From: Phlebotomus papatasi
Taxonomy: Eukaryota; Arthropoda; Insecta; Diptera; Psychodidae
Direction of reading: 5' to 3'
Assembly: GCF_024763615.1 (NCBI RefSeq)
Contig: NC_077222.1
Coordinates: forward strand, 41,850,001-41,914,000
DNA: 64,000 nt
The position numbers were made by a program, and so were the translations under genes. A model generated the notes under the pieces. That model did not search any database, had not been told where the DNA came from, and saw nothing but the letters and a program-made list of their open reading frames with translations. The stretch's first letter is position 1. Each line of letters starts with the position of its first letter. Positions 23,527 to 34,489 of this stretch are shown one piece after another.

Positions 23527-23785
23527 TATCAGTTAACTATTCATTCATTAATTTTCAACCGCTTGTCCCAAGCTGGATCGCGAGATCAGGATACCCAGGA
23601 CATCCATATTAGAAGTCCATGTCTGTCGATCCTCCGTCATTCTAGAGAGATACTCGCGGTCAAGAATCTAAATTTGCTTCAGCCATCGTGTCCTAGATTT
23701 GTCCCGAGGTCAAGGTTCTCCCAAATCTTCATGACTATAGGTCAAAATAGGAATGAACACAGATTTAAAAACCGATAATTTTACC

Positions 23786-24341
23786 GAGCTAGGTTTTTCA
23801 GGACAATCTGTCCTTCCGGTGAGCGTCGGAATTTGTTGATCAAATCCTGTGAATCAAACACACAATTTTACCAGAGCTTTCGACACTTATCGTGTCTTTC
23901 TCAGTGGTTATTGATTGGTCTTTTCTTAAGGATTTTTGTCACTATAATTCCTCTATTTTCTTATGCATGAGTTTTGAATTTGGTTAGGAGCTAATTTTCT
24001 TCTTTCTTTTTTGCACAGCGAACGGACTGGTACTTGCCAAACTGGTACTTACTGCAAGACTGATATACTTACTTACTCGCTGTGCAAAAAAGAAAGAAGA
24101 AAATTAGCTCCTAACCGAATTCAAAACTGATGCATAAGAAAATAGAGGAATTATAGTGACAAAAATCAAAAAGGAAAGACCAACTAATAGCCACTGAGGA
24201 AGACACGATAAGTGTTGAAAGCTCTGGTAAAATTGTGTGTTTGATTCATAGGATTTGATCAACAAATTCCGACGCTCAGCGGAAGGACAGATTGTCCTGG
24301 AAAACCTAGCTCAGTTGCACCACCGTCGGGTATCCCTTTAG
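23786..24341. mobile_element. foldback element with 236-bp arms, Penelope-like, 15-bp target duplication
   Basis: Arms 23786-24021 and 24077-24312 are inverted copies of equal length (236 bp) around a 55-bp loop. A 29-bp non-palindromic tail (24313-24341) follows the right arm only. Perfect 15-bp duplications ACCGATAATTTTACC flank the whole unit at 23771-23785 and 24342-24356. The target is a LINE frame that reads through when the insert is removed (KIIGF then KSVFIPILTY). Each arm contains a hammerhead-ribozyme-like core. Inverted terminal repeats, a short extension at one end, a variable-length target duplication and a hammerhead motif are the published features of Penelope-like elements. 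This copy lacks any reverse-transcriptase frame, so it would be a non-autonomous derivative. Confidence 0.65.
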
Positions 24342-24486
24342 ACCGATAATTTTACCAGTACGACTAAGCTCGGCCTTCCTCAACATGCTTCTGTCAAGGT
24401 TCCTCGTTCCTCATCACTGCACAAGTATGATTGATGTGCGACAGGAGTTTTGTGTCCATCTTCCGACCCATCATTACTCATGAATA

Positions 24487-24659
24487 TTATTTATTTATTT
24501 ATTTTGATGTAAAGGGCTTTTATTCATTGTATTGATCAGTTTACAATTTTTATTCGGAATTCATTTTATTTCGGTCGGCACTCGAACTCACAATTGTAAC
24601 AGTCTAGTCGGAGGTCACACCACCTAAGAACCGAACGCTCTTTCCAATTGCTCCAATAT
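24487..24659 (-). mobile_element. tRNA-derived SINE, type 2-like, with AAAT tail, inside a LINE fragment
   Basis: On the minus strand the element starts with a tRNA-like head (GCAATTGGAAAGAGCG, then TGTGAGTTCGAGTGCC) and ends in an AAATAAATAAAT tail. TGAATA occurs on both sides, at 24481-24486 and 24660-24665. Removing the insert with one TGAATA rejoins the LINE frame as YLGVLF followed by SNDG, the usual order in such reverse transcriptases. That supports both the ends and the 6-bp duplication. Confidence 0.78.
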
Positions 24660-24904
24660 TGAATAACACCCCGAGGTACTGGAACTTCTTCACTCGTTTC
24701 AATCGGACTCCACTAACAAGATGTTGGAAGATCACTACTACCTCCGATGCTCAGCTACATATTTCCATAATTTTTGGAACCGTCTTTGATTATTTAGCTA
24801 AAAGACACCCCTCGACTTGGCTGTGTACAAAAGGCAAATGTGAGGAAAATTCCTCGGCGACAATGTCACATCCACAAGTCGGTGGCTGAGGAATGATGCT
24901 CATG

Positions 24905-26250
24905 AGCAGTTAATACTTCTGGTGCCTAAATTATCGCATAATATGTATTTTTGGAAGTGGCGCAATTACTAATATTTAGTAAGAATTTACAATTTAAATG
25001 AGTGCCATTAAATTGTAATTGCTCCTTTTCTCTCGAGCTACGACACCATCAGCAAAATAGAATAGCACTTTTGAATGCGGGCAGAGTGTTCGCCTTCTTT
25101 AACAATTCCCATCTTTCAATTGTTTATACATTTCTGTAATATTGCTGGAGAGACTCCTTCCGCATCTCCAAAGAATTTCCGTTAGGGGAGGGTGTGGAAC
25201 AGCAGTGGATGGTAAATAATTAATTAAAGAGAATCTTTGAGATACGAATTGGTGAATTATTGTAATGATGTGCCTCAAATCCAAACAATGACTTCTTTCA
25301 ATTTGGATTTCTTTTGGGTGGGGATCAGGGAGCAATTGTGGAACACAATAAAAATCAGAAGCAAGAAAATCTCGATTCGTTTGTCCAGGAATGGACTTTC
25401 CATATTTTTCCACCCATCTTCCCAACAACAGTATACTCATCATCTGACATCATTTATCACAACGAAGCCGAGGGTGGATCTTTGCGTAAAGAAAAAGTTG
25501 TCCACAAAATAAATGCGATTAGTGCCACTTGGACACCACACTTTGTCTCTCAGCCTCCCACCCCATTTCCTTGGATAACAAATGTCAGGGGAGAAATCAT
25601 CCCCTGCTACACAATTTCATCTCTTGGCAGAATCATACAACCACTCAAATTAATGCCAACCGGATGGGAGCTCAAGCAAGAAAAAGAAACAGGATGTAAT
25701 TTGCATCTGAAATTTATAGGAAACTCATGTCCCCCTGATTGCATTCATGATATCATCTGGCCCGTTGTCCAGAAAACCCTGGCAATGATCATCCAACTTT
25801 TGGCACACACAGCAACTGGCAATCATTGCCAATTTGGTCAAATATCGACTGAACAACTATTCAGTTCATCTTCGTCTTCCAGCTTTTTCAAACAAATTGG
25901 TTTGTTGGTAGACCACTCTCTGGCAATAAGCTAGAGCAATAATGGAGCATTCTATAGCACAGTAATTGAAAATAAGATAATTTTCAACTAAAAAATATTA
26001 TGTCTGGCACCACAACAGAATTCAAATTGAGAGAATTGGATTCTTTTTTTTTATCATTTAATGATGTTCTATATAGATTTCATTTTCCGCCCAAGATTCT
26101 TACTTTGAAAAAAAAAATTGCATAATAAGCATGCATAATAAGCATAATAAGAAATTCAGCAAATGTATTGTAATTTTATGATTATAAAATTTTAAGAAAT
26201 AGGAAAGGGCGGCAAAGCGTTCCAGGCTTTTCGAAATGCTCAAACTCGTG
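24905..26250. other. unique sequence with one long open frame, no gene called
   Basis: A plus-strand frame stays open at 25314-25934 (206 codons) but starts on TTG and has no early ATG. A minus frame of 114 codons overlaps it. Neither has recognisable domains. See the separate observation. Confidence 0.45.
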
Positions 26251-26255
26251 ACTTA

Positions 26256-26459
26256 TACGGGCTTCAGACCTAAGACTTAGCCATATGGCTTAACTGCACT
26301 AATTCCTTATTAATCACGATTTTTTGGAAAGATTTAACTTAGAATTGGATTATTAAAGATAATTAACCTATTAGGCTTTCAAGAAGCAATAAAATTGCTC
26401 GCTATATAGGATTTGGAGACGTTCGGGAACTGGGCTAAATCTCTAGTCTGAAGACCGAT
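26256..26459 (+). mobile_element. Harbinger-like MITE (family D), copy 1
   Basis: The left tip is TACGGGCTTCAGACCTAAG. The right tip is the complement of a similar repeat (AGTCTGAAGACCG). TTA lies at 26253-26255 and again just after the right end. The middle reads CACGATTTTTTGG and AATTGCTCGCTAT, shared with 61050-61239. Confidence 0.76.
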
Positions 26460-26469
26460 TTAGATGCTA

Positions 26470-26988
26470 TACCTTAAAAGTACTTTCGCATCATTTACTA
26501 TTTTTCTCAACCGATATGAACCGATTCATAAATCATTCAAAAGATCCTTCAAAATTATTTCAAAAGTAATAGAATTGATTTTCAGATAAAAAATAGTTAT
26601 CGGCTATGAACCGATTCATAATCTATTGAAACCGCTTCAGTTTCATAGGAAATTCCAAGACCTTTCCAACGAGCCCAAGCATGACCCCATTCGCTTGATA
26701 AATGTGCTCTCTAGTGTCTTTTTAAGCTTTGACCTTGAAAAACCGTCGCGTTGTTAGGATTGATTCAACGGTATTTTCGCACATTGTCAAATGTCCGCCT
26801 AGGTAATATCTAAAACATATTCAATAATGAAAAAAATTCTAAAACATATTTTCGAGCAATCCCTAAAAGCATGGTTCTTGGAGGGGAAAGGGAGGTAGTG
26901 GATAATGAGGGGCATATTAACGATCCTTGGGTGTCGACTTATGAGGGGGTCCCCCGAAGGTCCCAAATCGCTATCTCTTACGGTTTGA
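26470..26988 (+). repeat. family S, copy 3, running into the assembly gap
   Basis: Words in order: CCAAGACCTTTCCAACGAG, GACCTTGAAAAACCG, AAAACATATTC, AAAGCATGGTTCTTGGAGGG, GACTTATGAGGGGGTCCCCC and CGCTATCTCTTACGGTTTGA. The right part and any terminal hairpin fall in the gap. Confidence 0.55.
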
Positions 26989-27488
26989 NNNNNNNNNNNN
27001 NNNNNNNNNNNNNNNNNNNNNNNNNNNNNNNNNNNNNNNNNNNNNNNNNNNNNNNNNNNNNNNNNNNNNNNNNNNNNNNNNNNNNNNNNNNNNNNNNNNN
27101 NNNNNNNNNNNNNNNNNNNNNNNNNNNNNNNNNNNNNNNNNNNNNNNNNNNNNNNNNNNNNNNNNNNNNNNNNNNNNNNNNNNNNNNNNNNNNNNNNNNN
27201 NNNNNNNNNNNNNNNNNNNNNNNNNNNNNNNNNNNNNNNNNNNNNNNNNNNNNNNNNNNNNNNNNNNNNNNNNNNNNNNNNNNNNNNNNNNNNNNNNNNN
27301 NNNNNNNNNNNNNNNNNNNNNNNNNNNNNNNNNNNNNNNNNNNNNNNNNNNNNNNNNNNNNNNNNNNNNNNNNNNNNNNNNNNNNNNNNNNNNNNNNNNN
27401 NNNNNNNNNNNNNNNNNNNNNNNNNNNNNNNNNNNNNNNNNNNNNNNNNNNNNNNNNNNNNNNNNNNNNNNNNNNNNNNNNNNNNNNN
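26989..27488. other. assembly gap, 500 N
   Basis: An exact run of 500 N, probably a fixed-size placeholder rather than a measured length. Its left edge lies in a family S repeat (CGCTATCTCTTACGGTTTGA), so the gap may hide further S copies. The 219-codon frame drawn across it is meaningless. Confidence 0.98.
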
Positions 27489-27601
27489 TGCTATATTTTC
27501 GTGGGAATTAAATATTTAATACTAATATGAAAATGGCACTATTTTGGGCAACTTACAATTTGGAGCACTGAGTTTATGTTTGAACACTACAGGTAAATTA
27601 A

Positions 27602-28357
27602 CCATCTAACAGTATTTTCTTAAATATGCGAAAAAAGTTGTAAGAAAATGTTTTTTAAGATAATTATGATCCAATAAAGTCGAAAAAACCATCAATTCTT
27701 CATTATCTCTTTTTAGTTTAGGCGCATGGTGGGAAAATATAAATTTTTTTTGAAACTCTTTTTGCTTCTATTATTCACATTTTTGCCTTTTTCAATTTTT
27801 TTAAATAAAAAATACTAAATAGAAAGACATCTTTCATTAAAAAATAAATTTATTTTAGTCAGATAACTTTAAATCGGTATTTTTCTTGAAATTGGAAATG
27901 AGTTTTTTTGCAAAAATATTTTTTGTTGTTTTTTCACTAACCTGTCACACAAAACTGAGAATAGCAACTCAACGAAGAGTTAAAATGAGTTCAAACTTTC
28001 AAAAGATTCACATTTTTGCCTTTTTCAATTTTTTTAAATAAAAAATACTAAATAGAAAGACATCTTTCATTAAAAAATAAATTTATTTTAGTCAGATAAC
28101 TTTAAATCGGTATTTTTCTTGAAATTGGAAATGAGTTTTTTTGCAAAAATATTTTTTGTTGTTTTTTCACTAACCTGTCACACAAAACTGAGAATAGCAA
28201 CTCAACGAAGAGTTAAAATGAGTTCAAACTTTCAAAAGATGTTAGTAAGACTCTTACCGAGGACACTATAGCACTTTTAAATAAATAAAAATATTGTAAT
28301 CGCTGTAAATGTGATTTTTGTTAAGACCGTCTTGAGGTGGTCTTACAAGATAGAGGG
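27602..28357 (+). mobile_element. TTAA-flanked element (family P2), copy 2, enlarged by a tandem duplication
   Basis: TTAA lies at 27598-27601 and 28358-28361. The tips are CCATCTAACAG and ATAGAGGG, slightly diverged from copy 1. It is 756 bp instead of 528 bp because 233 bp are repeated in tandem (27773-28005 and 28006-28238). It starts about 110 bp after the assembly gap. Confidence 0.8.
27773..28238 (+). repeat. 233-bp tandem duplication, two apparently identical units
   Basis: Units 27773-28005 and 28006-28238 look identical by eye, beginning ATTCACATTTTTGCC and ending TTCAAACTTTCAAAAG. Copy 1 of the host element at 15584-16111 has this segment once. The duplication is either very recent or an assembly artefact next to the gap. 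Confidence 0.8.
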
Positions 28358-28380
28358 TTAATAAAAATTATTGTATTACT

Positions 28381-29035
28381 TCGAAAAATCGATTTTCGTG
28401 GACGTCCCGTCCGTCCGTCGTATAACCACTTTTGGAGAGAGAACGGAGAGAGATATCGACAAGCAATTTGAGGCAAAGGCTAAACGTTGATGGGCGGCTA
28501 AAAGTAGGTTATGTCAGATCCATCCCCACCTCCTTCCGTCATTTTGGAATTCACCTAAAATTTGTTTTCTTCATTACACACTCAGCCCCTATAGCATCGA
28601 TCGGGCTCAAATTTTAGTATGTTATAGCTGGGCCTAAGAGCTTTCGATCGATACCAAATTTAAGCCCCCCGGACCCCCCTGACCTGAGTTAGAGGGGGGG
28701 GGTCCAAAATTCAATTTTCAAATGGTCATATCTACGCTTCTAATTATCGGAATTCGAAAAATTTTGTTGTTTTGGAAAGCTCTTGTGGAGTACCATAAAG
28801 TTTATGACACCCCAATTCCATCCGATTTAATCGAAGGTCCGATTAATCAAAAAATCGATTTTCGATTAATCAATCTCGAACATTTCGAAAACTGGACGAT
28901 GGTTTTTCTTTAAATTTTAGTATGTTGTAGTTCAGGTCGAGGCCTTTCCAACGGTGGGTCGCACTCCTCCCTCGATGTTCCCTGACCCGAGCTATAATCA
29001 AAAATGTCTTGATCGGACTGCATTTTCTGTCTGCA
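28381..29035 (+). repeat. family T repeat, partial copy
   Basis: It starts at AATCGATTTTCGTGGACGTC and continues through CATTTTGGAATTCACC, AGTATGTTATAGCTGGGCC, GACCCCCCTGACCTGAG and GATTTTCGATTAATCAATC. It stops at TAATCAAAAATGTCTTGATC, before the terminal foldback seen in the 45-kb copy. The hairpin left end is missing too. Confidence 0.66.
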
Positions 29036-29039
29036 TTTC

Positions 29040-32000
29040 TCGCAAAATTTTCAGACAAAATTTCCGATGCTATCTTTGCCACGGCCGATAAAGAACTGAA
29101 CGCTATTACCGTTGCTTCTCTTTTTCAATTCAAACATTAACAAATTCCACAAAAATCAGTCGAAAGTATTCAATCAGAGAGAGAACGCAGTGTCTTTTGT
29201 TACAACAAATTCCAGTTTCAGGACAAAATTGAGAGTTTTTATGATAAGTGCAATGAAAACGGGTAACAAAGAAATATTGGCAAAAAGAATTCGATAGAAA
29301 AATATTGAATATTTTTGCACAAAAAATAGATGAAAAATACGTACTAGTTTTTCCAGTTAATTTTTTTTAATAACTTTTTGTGCTCCTAATTATGAAGTAA
29401 TATACTGTTCTCTCCTTGAGGTTGAGCATTAAAATGAGTGAAATAGTCACAAAAATTAGAATTGTTATAATTTTTTCAGAATAATTAATATGTGTCGTTT
29501 TCTTCTTTAATAATCCATTTTTATCTCGCCTTACTTCTTCATATTGCTATTTATTTTATTCAACAATATTATATCATTTAGTTCTTTTTAGTTTTTAGAC
29601 ACTTTTCATAAAATAATTTGGTATTTCAATAGATTTTATAACGTGTTGGGTGCGAATAAGACATGTCTTTAAAATTCAGTGGACATGTCCTATGAAAATC
29701 CTAACTGCAGAACTGTTGTTATGGGGGAGTCAAATTGAGAAAATTGAGAGATTCGCGAGAGAATTTTTGCACTCTCTTTGATTTTTTAATTTATTTTAAG
29801 AAATAACACCTCAACCAAATTAACACAATAGATCTAAAATTGCATTAACTTTGACCTGAATTAATTTTCCAGTAATAACTTTGAGCGAATCACATATTTC
29901 CCGTGAAGGTCTCTCCCCCACCCACTTTCTCTCTTTCGACTCTCTTGAAATGTCATTTCGGGCATTATTTACAGATTGGTTTTTTCGTTTTTACACGATT
30001 ATCTTTCTTTTCTCATCATATCTTTTCAATGAAATATGATCTTTACCCCATTTAAACAAAAGTTGCCCGAGTACATTTGATTTTAAGTTGCATTAGAGTC
30101 CGAAAATCAAGATTCTTTCTTCCATCGAAAATTGCTATTGTTTGTCTCACTCCCTCATTTGCTATTCTTTTCCAAACAAGTGAGTGAGAGGTATATAGAA
30201 AATTGAGGTTCCATTTCTAAAGCATTGGAAGTATAGGAAACCGACCCCCCCTGGTTTAACCATTATTTCGAATACAACTACGCTAAGTCGTCTCTCGGCT
30301 AATCTTCAAGTCTGTCAAGGCCCTTACAGTTTGACCTCTAGAGCTGGCGACAGCGGGACGGACAGACGGACAAATAGCGTGACTACATTTCATAGAAATC
30401 GTCTGAAACGTAAAGATATGTTAACAAAAGTGGTCTCCGGAGGGTTGAAGTGGAAATTGGGGGGGCGGGGGGTTGGTGAAAAATAGAGGGATTATATATA
30501 CTGCTCTCTCCGTGAAGTTCGAGCAGTAAAATGTTTTTCAGCGTCTTGAGAAAAAATCCTACTCATGGAATCAGACTTTTTGAAATGTTCACTTGGTGTT
30601 CCTTTGGTATCATTTTTAATGTTTACTGGATCGCAATCAATTTAAAATTTAACCCCAATTATGAATGAAGTTCGATATTTCTTAGCATGAGAGTAAAATT
30701 GGATGACTGCATAAGTTCATGAGCCATCAAATGAAAAACTTCAACACATATTTTTTTTAAAGAAATATACTTAGTTTACATAATCAAGAATATGGACTGT
30801 AGAACTCCGATATCCTTGAAACAGATTCAGACTTGTTTTAATCTAATAAGAAATACGCCCTTAAACCTGATTTCTTTTAAAAACAATAAGAAGGAATGAT
30901 TCAAAAACATTCTTATGCATAGACGACAAGGGGATTTAGATAATCCCAAGGGTAGGGTTGAAGGAAGAATAAAGGTTACAAAAATTTTGTAAAAATCGAC
31001 TTATGGAGAGGGGCCTCCGAAAACCTGTAGTGGCTATCTCCAATCATTTGTCTTCGAGCTTATTTTCATAGCTATAGATGCACATTTGAGTTTAGAAAGA
31101 ATGTGATGTGATGATTTTTAACTATCGTATTCGTCAATCCTACCAAAACATGATCCCTTGGATTAATCAAAGTTGGAGACTTTCTGTATAAAAAATGATC
31201 TTAAATATTCTTGCCCCATGTGGTTACACGAAATTCTTCGTGGAATAGCCAATCTTGTGCCAGAAAATAAACCACATTTCCACGCACACCAATTGCCATT
31301 TTCTGAGATTTGATGTGGAGGGCAAAAAAATCTCTCTTCAAACTCACACGTTCACAATTATTTTAATCGAAATCCCCTTTCACTCGAATTCAGAACGAAA
31401 TGGAGGAATGACTCGGAAAATTGCAATGTTAGTTCTTATCCTCATGAATGGAGATTCCAAATATCGACTGGTTGGGATGTCTTGCTGCGATGAAAGTGTA
31501 TGAGATTGGAATTGAGGATAGCGCAGAATGTGCTTTTCCTTTTGAAATTGGCAAAAACTTATATAACTCTGTACATGGTGGGGGTGGTAGGGGGATATTG
31601 AGATGCGATTCTCCTTCACTTGGATGACTTGAGAAGATGGTTTTTGGGAGCAAATGGAAGGCAGAAGGGGATGATTTCACCCTTGAAATGAAATTCCAAA
31701 GAAAGCTTATTGATCCAAAGTTAATATGGGAAAATATTGGCGGAAATATCCCTCTCAATACTGCAGCTCAAACCCTTCAGGACTTTTCATAGAACAATCA
31801 ACCGACAAGGGAGTACTAATTAAATAACTTTAGCTCTAGCTGTTTTTCTGACCAATGTCATGGGCTTTGGGAAAACGTAAAGCTGCTCTTAGTTGGTTAA
31901 GTAAGAACAAAGCTTGGCTTAGTAAAAATAGCTACAAGTTAAAATTTAATTAAAAAGCTTTAAGCTTATTAAGGGATTGCCATATGTCGCTTTTAAAATT

Positions 32001-33345
32001 TGTTTTCAAAATGTTTGATGCAGCAAAATTTGATTAAACGAAAGCATTCAGTTAAAAATTCGGTGAATATATATTTTAAACTAAAACAACTAGTCACTAA
32101 TGCATTCGCACAGAGAAAATTCAATTGGATTATGGAACTGAAAGAGGAGTGGACGATTTAGTATATCTGAACCACAGAGATACAGTTTAAAATGGAAAGT
32201 TTCTGCTATTTCATGTGCAATAAACTTTTGAATTTAAAATATTATTATAGCGCGTCTTTTTAAGCTCAATGGAAAAGTTTCCCGCAACAATTGGGGTAAA
32301 CTCCCCAACTTTCTTTATTTAATTTAATGATAGTGGGGTGTCGACAGAGTCCTGCTAAAGATAGTTTGAGAAATTCATGAGGCGGAGAATTTTCCCAAAA
32401 ACATTAATGGAGTCTAATTGCGTCAATTAAATTGTTAAATAATTTATAGTGCACAACTTTCACCAAATGAGAATCCTTATGCCGTCCCCTAACTGTGGGA
32501 AGTGCATTATTATCTCACCCACATACGGAAACCGGAAGGAAATACACGCCCCATTTGACCAAACACTCACCCGAATGAATCCCATAAATATTCCTCCATC
32601 TCGCAATTCCCCAAAGTGAAATTTCATATAGAGCCATATAGCCAAAAGTTGCCAGTAAACTCCCCCACATATTAGTATTCTTAATAGACTCGAGAGACAT
32701 TACAGGGCACATCCCCAAGAAGAATAATTCAACGCAATATCTGCTGCATCAGATTCCCATAGTTTTCCTCTTCAATTCACACACCCCTGTATCTTCTTTT
32801 TGATGATTCTGCACAGACACAAAACGCTGGATTTCGAGAATGCTTGTCTTGGAACATTTCATCGTAAGACAAGAAGATATGGGAGACTTTCTTTCAATTT
32901 GTTAATTTTCCGCTCCATCATGAAATGTTTCTCTGATTCACTGAGAAGTTTCTTTTGTATGTTCTCTAAAAATTCAGGATGATATTTGAAAAATAGTGAT
33001 TTTATTTATCTATTTGTTGTTAAAGTTTGTTACTGAAAAATTTAGTCATTATGAAGCTTGGGACTGTGCATTTTCCCCTATCAAGCAATATAAATTTACT
33101 GAATAACCACGAAGAATGACGAAAGGTAAATTTAAGCTCAGATGGGGTAAATTTGAGTAATATTAAAATCTTAAAAAGAAAATCAGTTAATGAAAGTATT
33201 CTATCCAAATCTCAAAGAATAAAATTTTCGCAGAGATTATAGTTTTTGTGTCTATAACGGTGTACGTGCAATTTAGATCATAAATTATCAAAAAATAATT
33301 CCAAAACTGAAAATTTTTTAGAAAGCGCAAATTTGTAAGGATCTA
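29040..33345. other. no gene seen apart from family S fragments
   Basis: It includes S-like pieces at 30245-30535 and about 30900-31060. The 31.2-32.9 kb part is unique with balanced composition. Minus frames of 61-109 codons at 31.4-31.8 and 32.5-32.7 kb overlap other frames and show no motifs. Confidence 0.5.
30245..30535 (+). repeat. family S-like terminal unit, copy 4, hairpin at 30500-30527
   Basis: The body differs from the standard S unit and contains GGCGACAGCGGGACGGACAGAC. The end is the intact ACTGCTC...GAGCAGT hairpin followed by AAAA, preceded by ATTATATAT as in copies 1 and 6. Confidence 0.5.
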
Positions 33346-33356
33346 ATCTTTCAATC

Positions 33357-33596
33357 CAAGCGTCTGGTAAGTTGGCCTTTTTATATGGAGCTATTTAAAG
33401 CCAATTTCCTAAATTGATCTCGGACTCAGCTCACAGTGGTCCAAGGAAAAAATTATTCAAACAAAAATTTAGTATATTTATCCCTCCATACGGAAAGGTA
33501 TCTTATAATACGGAAAAACTTCTCACAAATTCCCATACGCAGTATGTGAAAGTAATAAATTGGCTTCAACTTTGGAGGCCACTCGCCCGGGACTAG
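33357..33596 (+). mobile_element. hAT-like MITE (family F), copy 2, 8-bp target duplication
   Basis: It shares CTGGTAAGTTGGCC, AAATTGATCTCGGACTCAGC and TTTATCCCTCCATACGGAAA with copy 1. It starts CAAGCGTCTGG and ends CCCGGGACTAG. Perfect TTTCAATC flanks lie at 33349-33356 and 33597-33604. It is 48 bp shorter than copy 1 because of internal loss. Confidence 0.83.
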
Positions 33597-33769
33597 TTTC
33601 AATCCATGCTAACTCTGAAATAATTTTGTAGTATTTAAACATTTGAAATTGTAAAATAAGTAGAAGGAATGAAGTGAGATCGGTATCAATGTCGGTATCA
33701 GATCAATTTAGTATTTATTTATATTATTAATATTTATTAATAAGTAGCAAAAATTTTTGGATTAGTGTC

Positions 33770-34480
33770 TTTTTAATAGGAGGTCACCGAAAACTGGAAA
33801 CTGATATCTCTCATTGTTTGAATAATAGCCTAGTAAATAAATTTGAGACAAACGTAAAAAAACGAATAAAAAATGAAGATAAATAAATAACGAGTATACT
33901 TTACCCTTTTATACGGTTCGACACCGATGCAGCCAGATATCAAATTTAAAGACCTTAACGAAAACTCTATACAGAACCAAATCGATAGATAAATGCGCCC
34001 TCCATAACAGTTGAAATTGACCTGCAAAAATTCGATTTCAAAAATATTTTAAATTAAAGGTAATCTATGACACACCTGGAGATAATGTCTGTTTATGGGT
34101 GGTCCCCGAAGACCAAAAGTCGATATCTCTTAACGCTTAAACCCCAGATATGTGACAACATGAAATAGAGCAGATTCCCGTGGTGTGGTTGTTTCTTCCT
34201 TACTCCAGGAGTTGTTGGGAGAAGGCGGTGCATTATATTACGTTATTATCACATCTGAGAATTGTCTAAATCAGACATTCAGATCTTTGCACCGGTCAGG
34301 GCTCGAACTCACAACAACTGTAAATTAAGCCGGGGATCGATCCCTCCAGAGCCAACGGTCTTGCCTATTGCGCCACTGAGATCCGCAGATTAAGATTTTG
34401 GAGGGGATGTAGAAGATTGTTAGTAAAGGTTATAACATTGAAATTAAAATCATCTTTAAGGAATGTATCCATCTTTAAGG
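33770..34480 (+). repeat. family S, copy 5, degraded, interrupted by a type 2 SINE
   Basis: Two S-like passages (CACCGAAAACTGG...ATATCTCTCATTG and CGACACCGATGCAGCCAGAT) are followed by GACCAAAAGTCGATATCTC. The SINE lies at 34140-34385, and a further degraded CTATCTCTCACGGCTTGGCC follows. At least two units in tandem are implied. Confidence 0.5.
34140..34385 (-). mobile_element. tRNA-derived SINE, type 2, copy
   Basis: The head reads TGGCGCAATAGGCAAGACC on the minus strand, a very good A-box match. The B-box-like GTGAGTTCGAGCCC lies about 70 bp further on. The body shares AATGCACCGCC with the 53416-53741 copy. It sits inside a degraded family S repeat: after the SINE the S motif TAAGAGATATCGACTTTTGG resumes. 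Exact ends and target duplication are not resolved. Confidence 0.78.
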
Positions 34481-34489
34481 TATTGTTTT

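Larger units (their letters stand above)
23540..24900 (-). pseudogene. dead non-LTR retrotransposon (LINE) reverse-transcriptase C-terminal fragment, interrupted twice
   Basis: The minus strand carries broken reading frames with LINE-type landmarks in order. DIVAEE and KIMEI are followed by LKRVKKFQYLGVLF at about 24666-24900. CAVMRNEEP and KAELS follow at 24357-24480, then SVFIPILTYSHE, and finally a degraded C-terminal RTRW and TEDRQTW at 23570-23785. These match the region after the catalytic core of RTE/CR1-like reverse transcriptases, but I cannot assign a clade. Frames contain stops and shifts, so it is inactive. It is split by a SINE (24487-24659) and by a foldback element (23786-24341). 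Removing both restores the order of motifs. Confidence 0.75.

Noticed and set aside
26871..27530. 219-codon plus-strand frame
   Set aside because: Most of it is N. It bridges the assembly gap.
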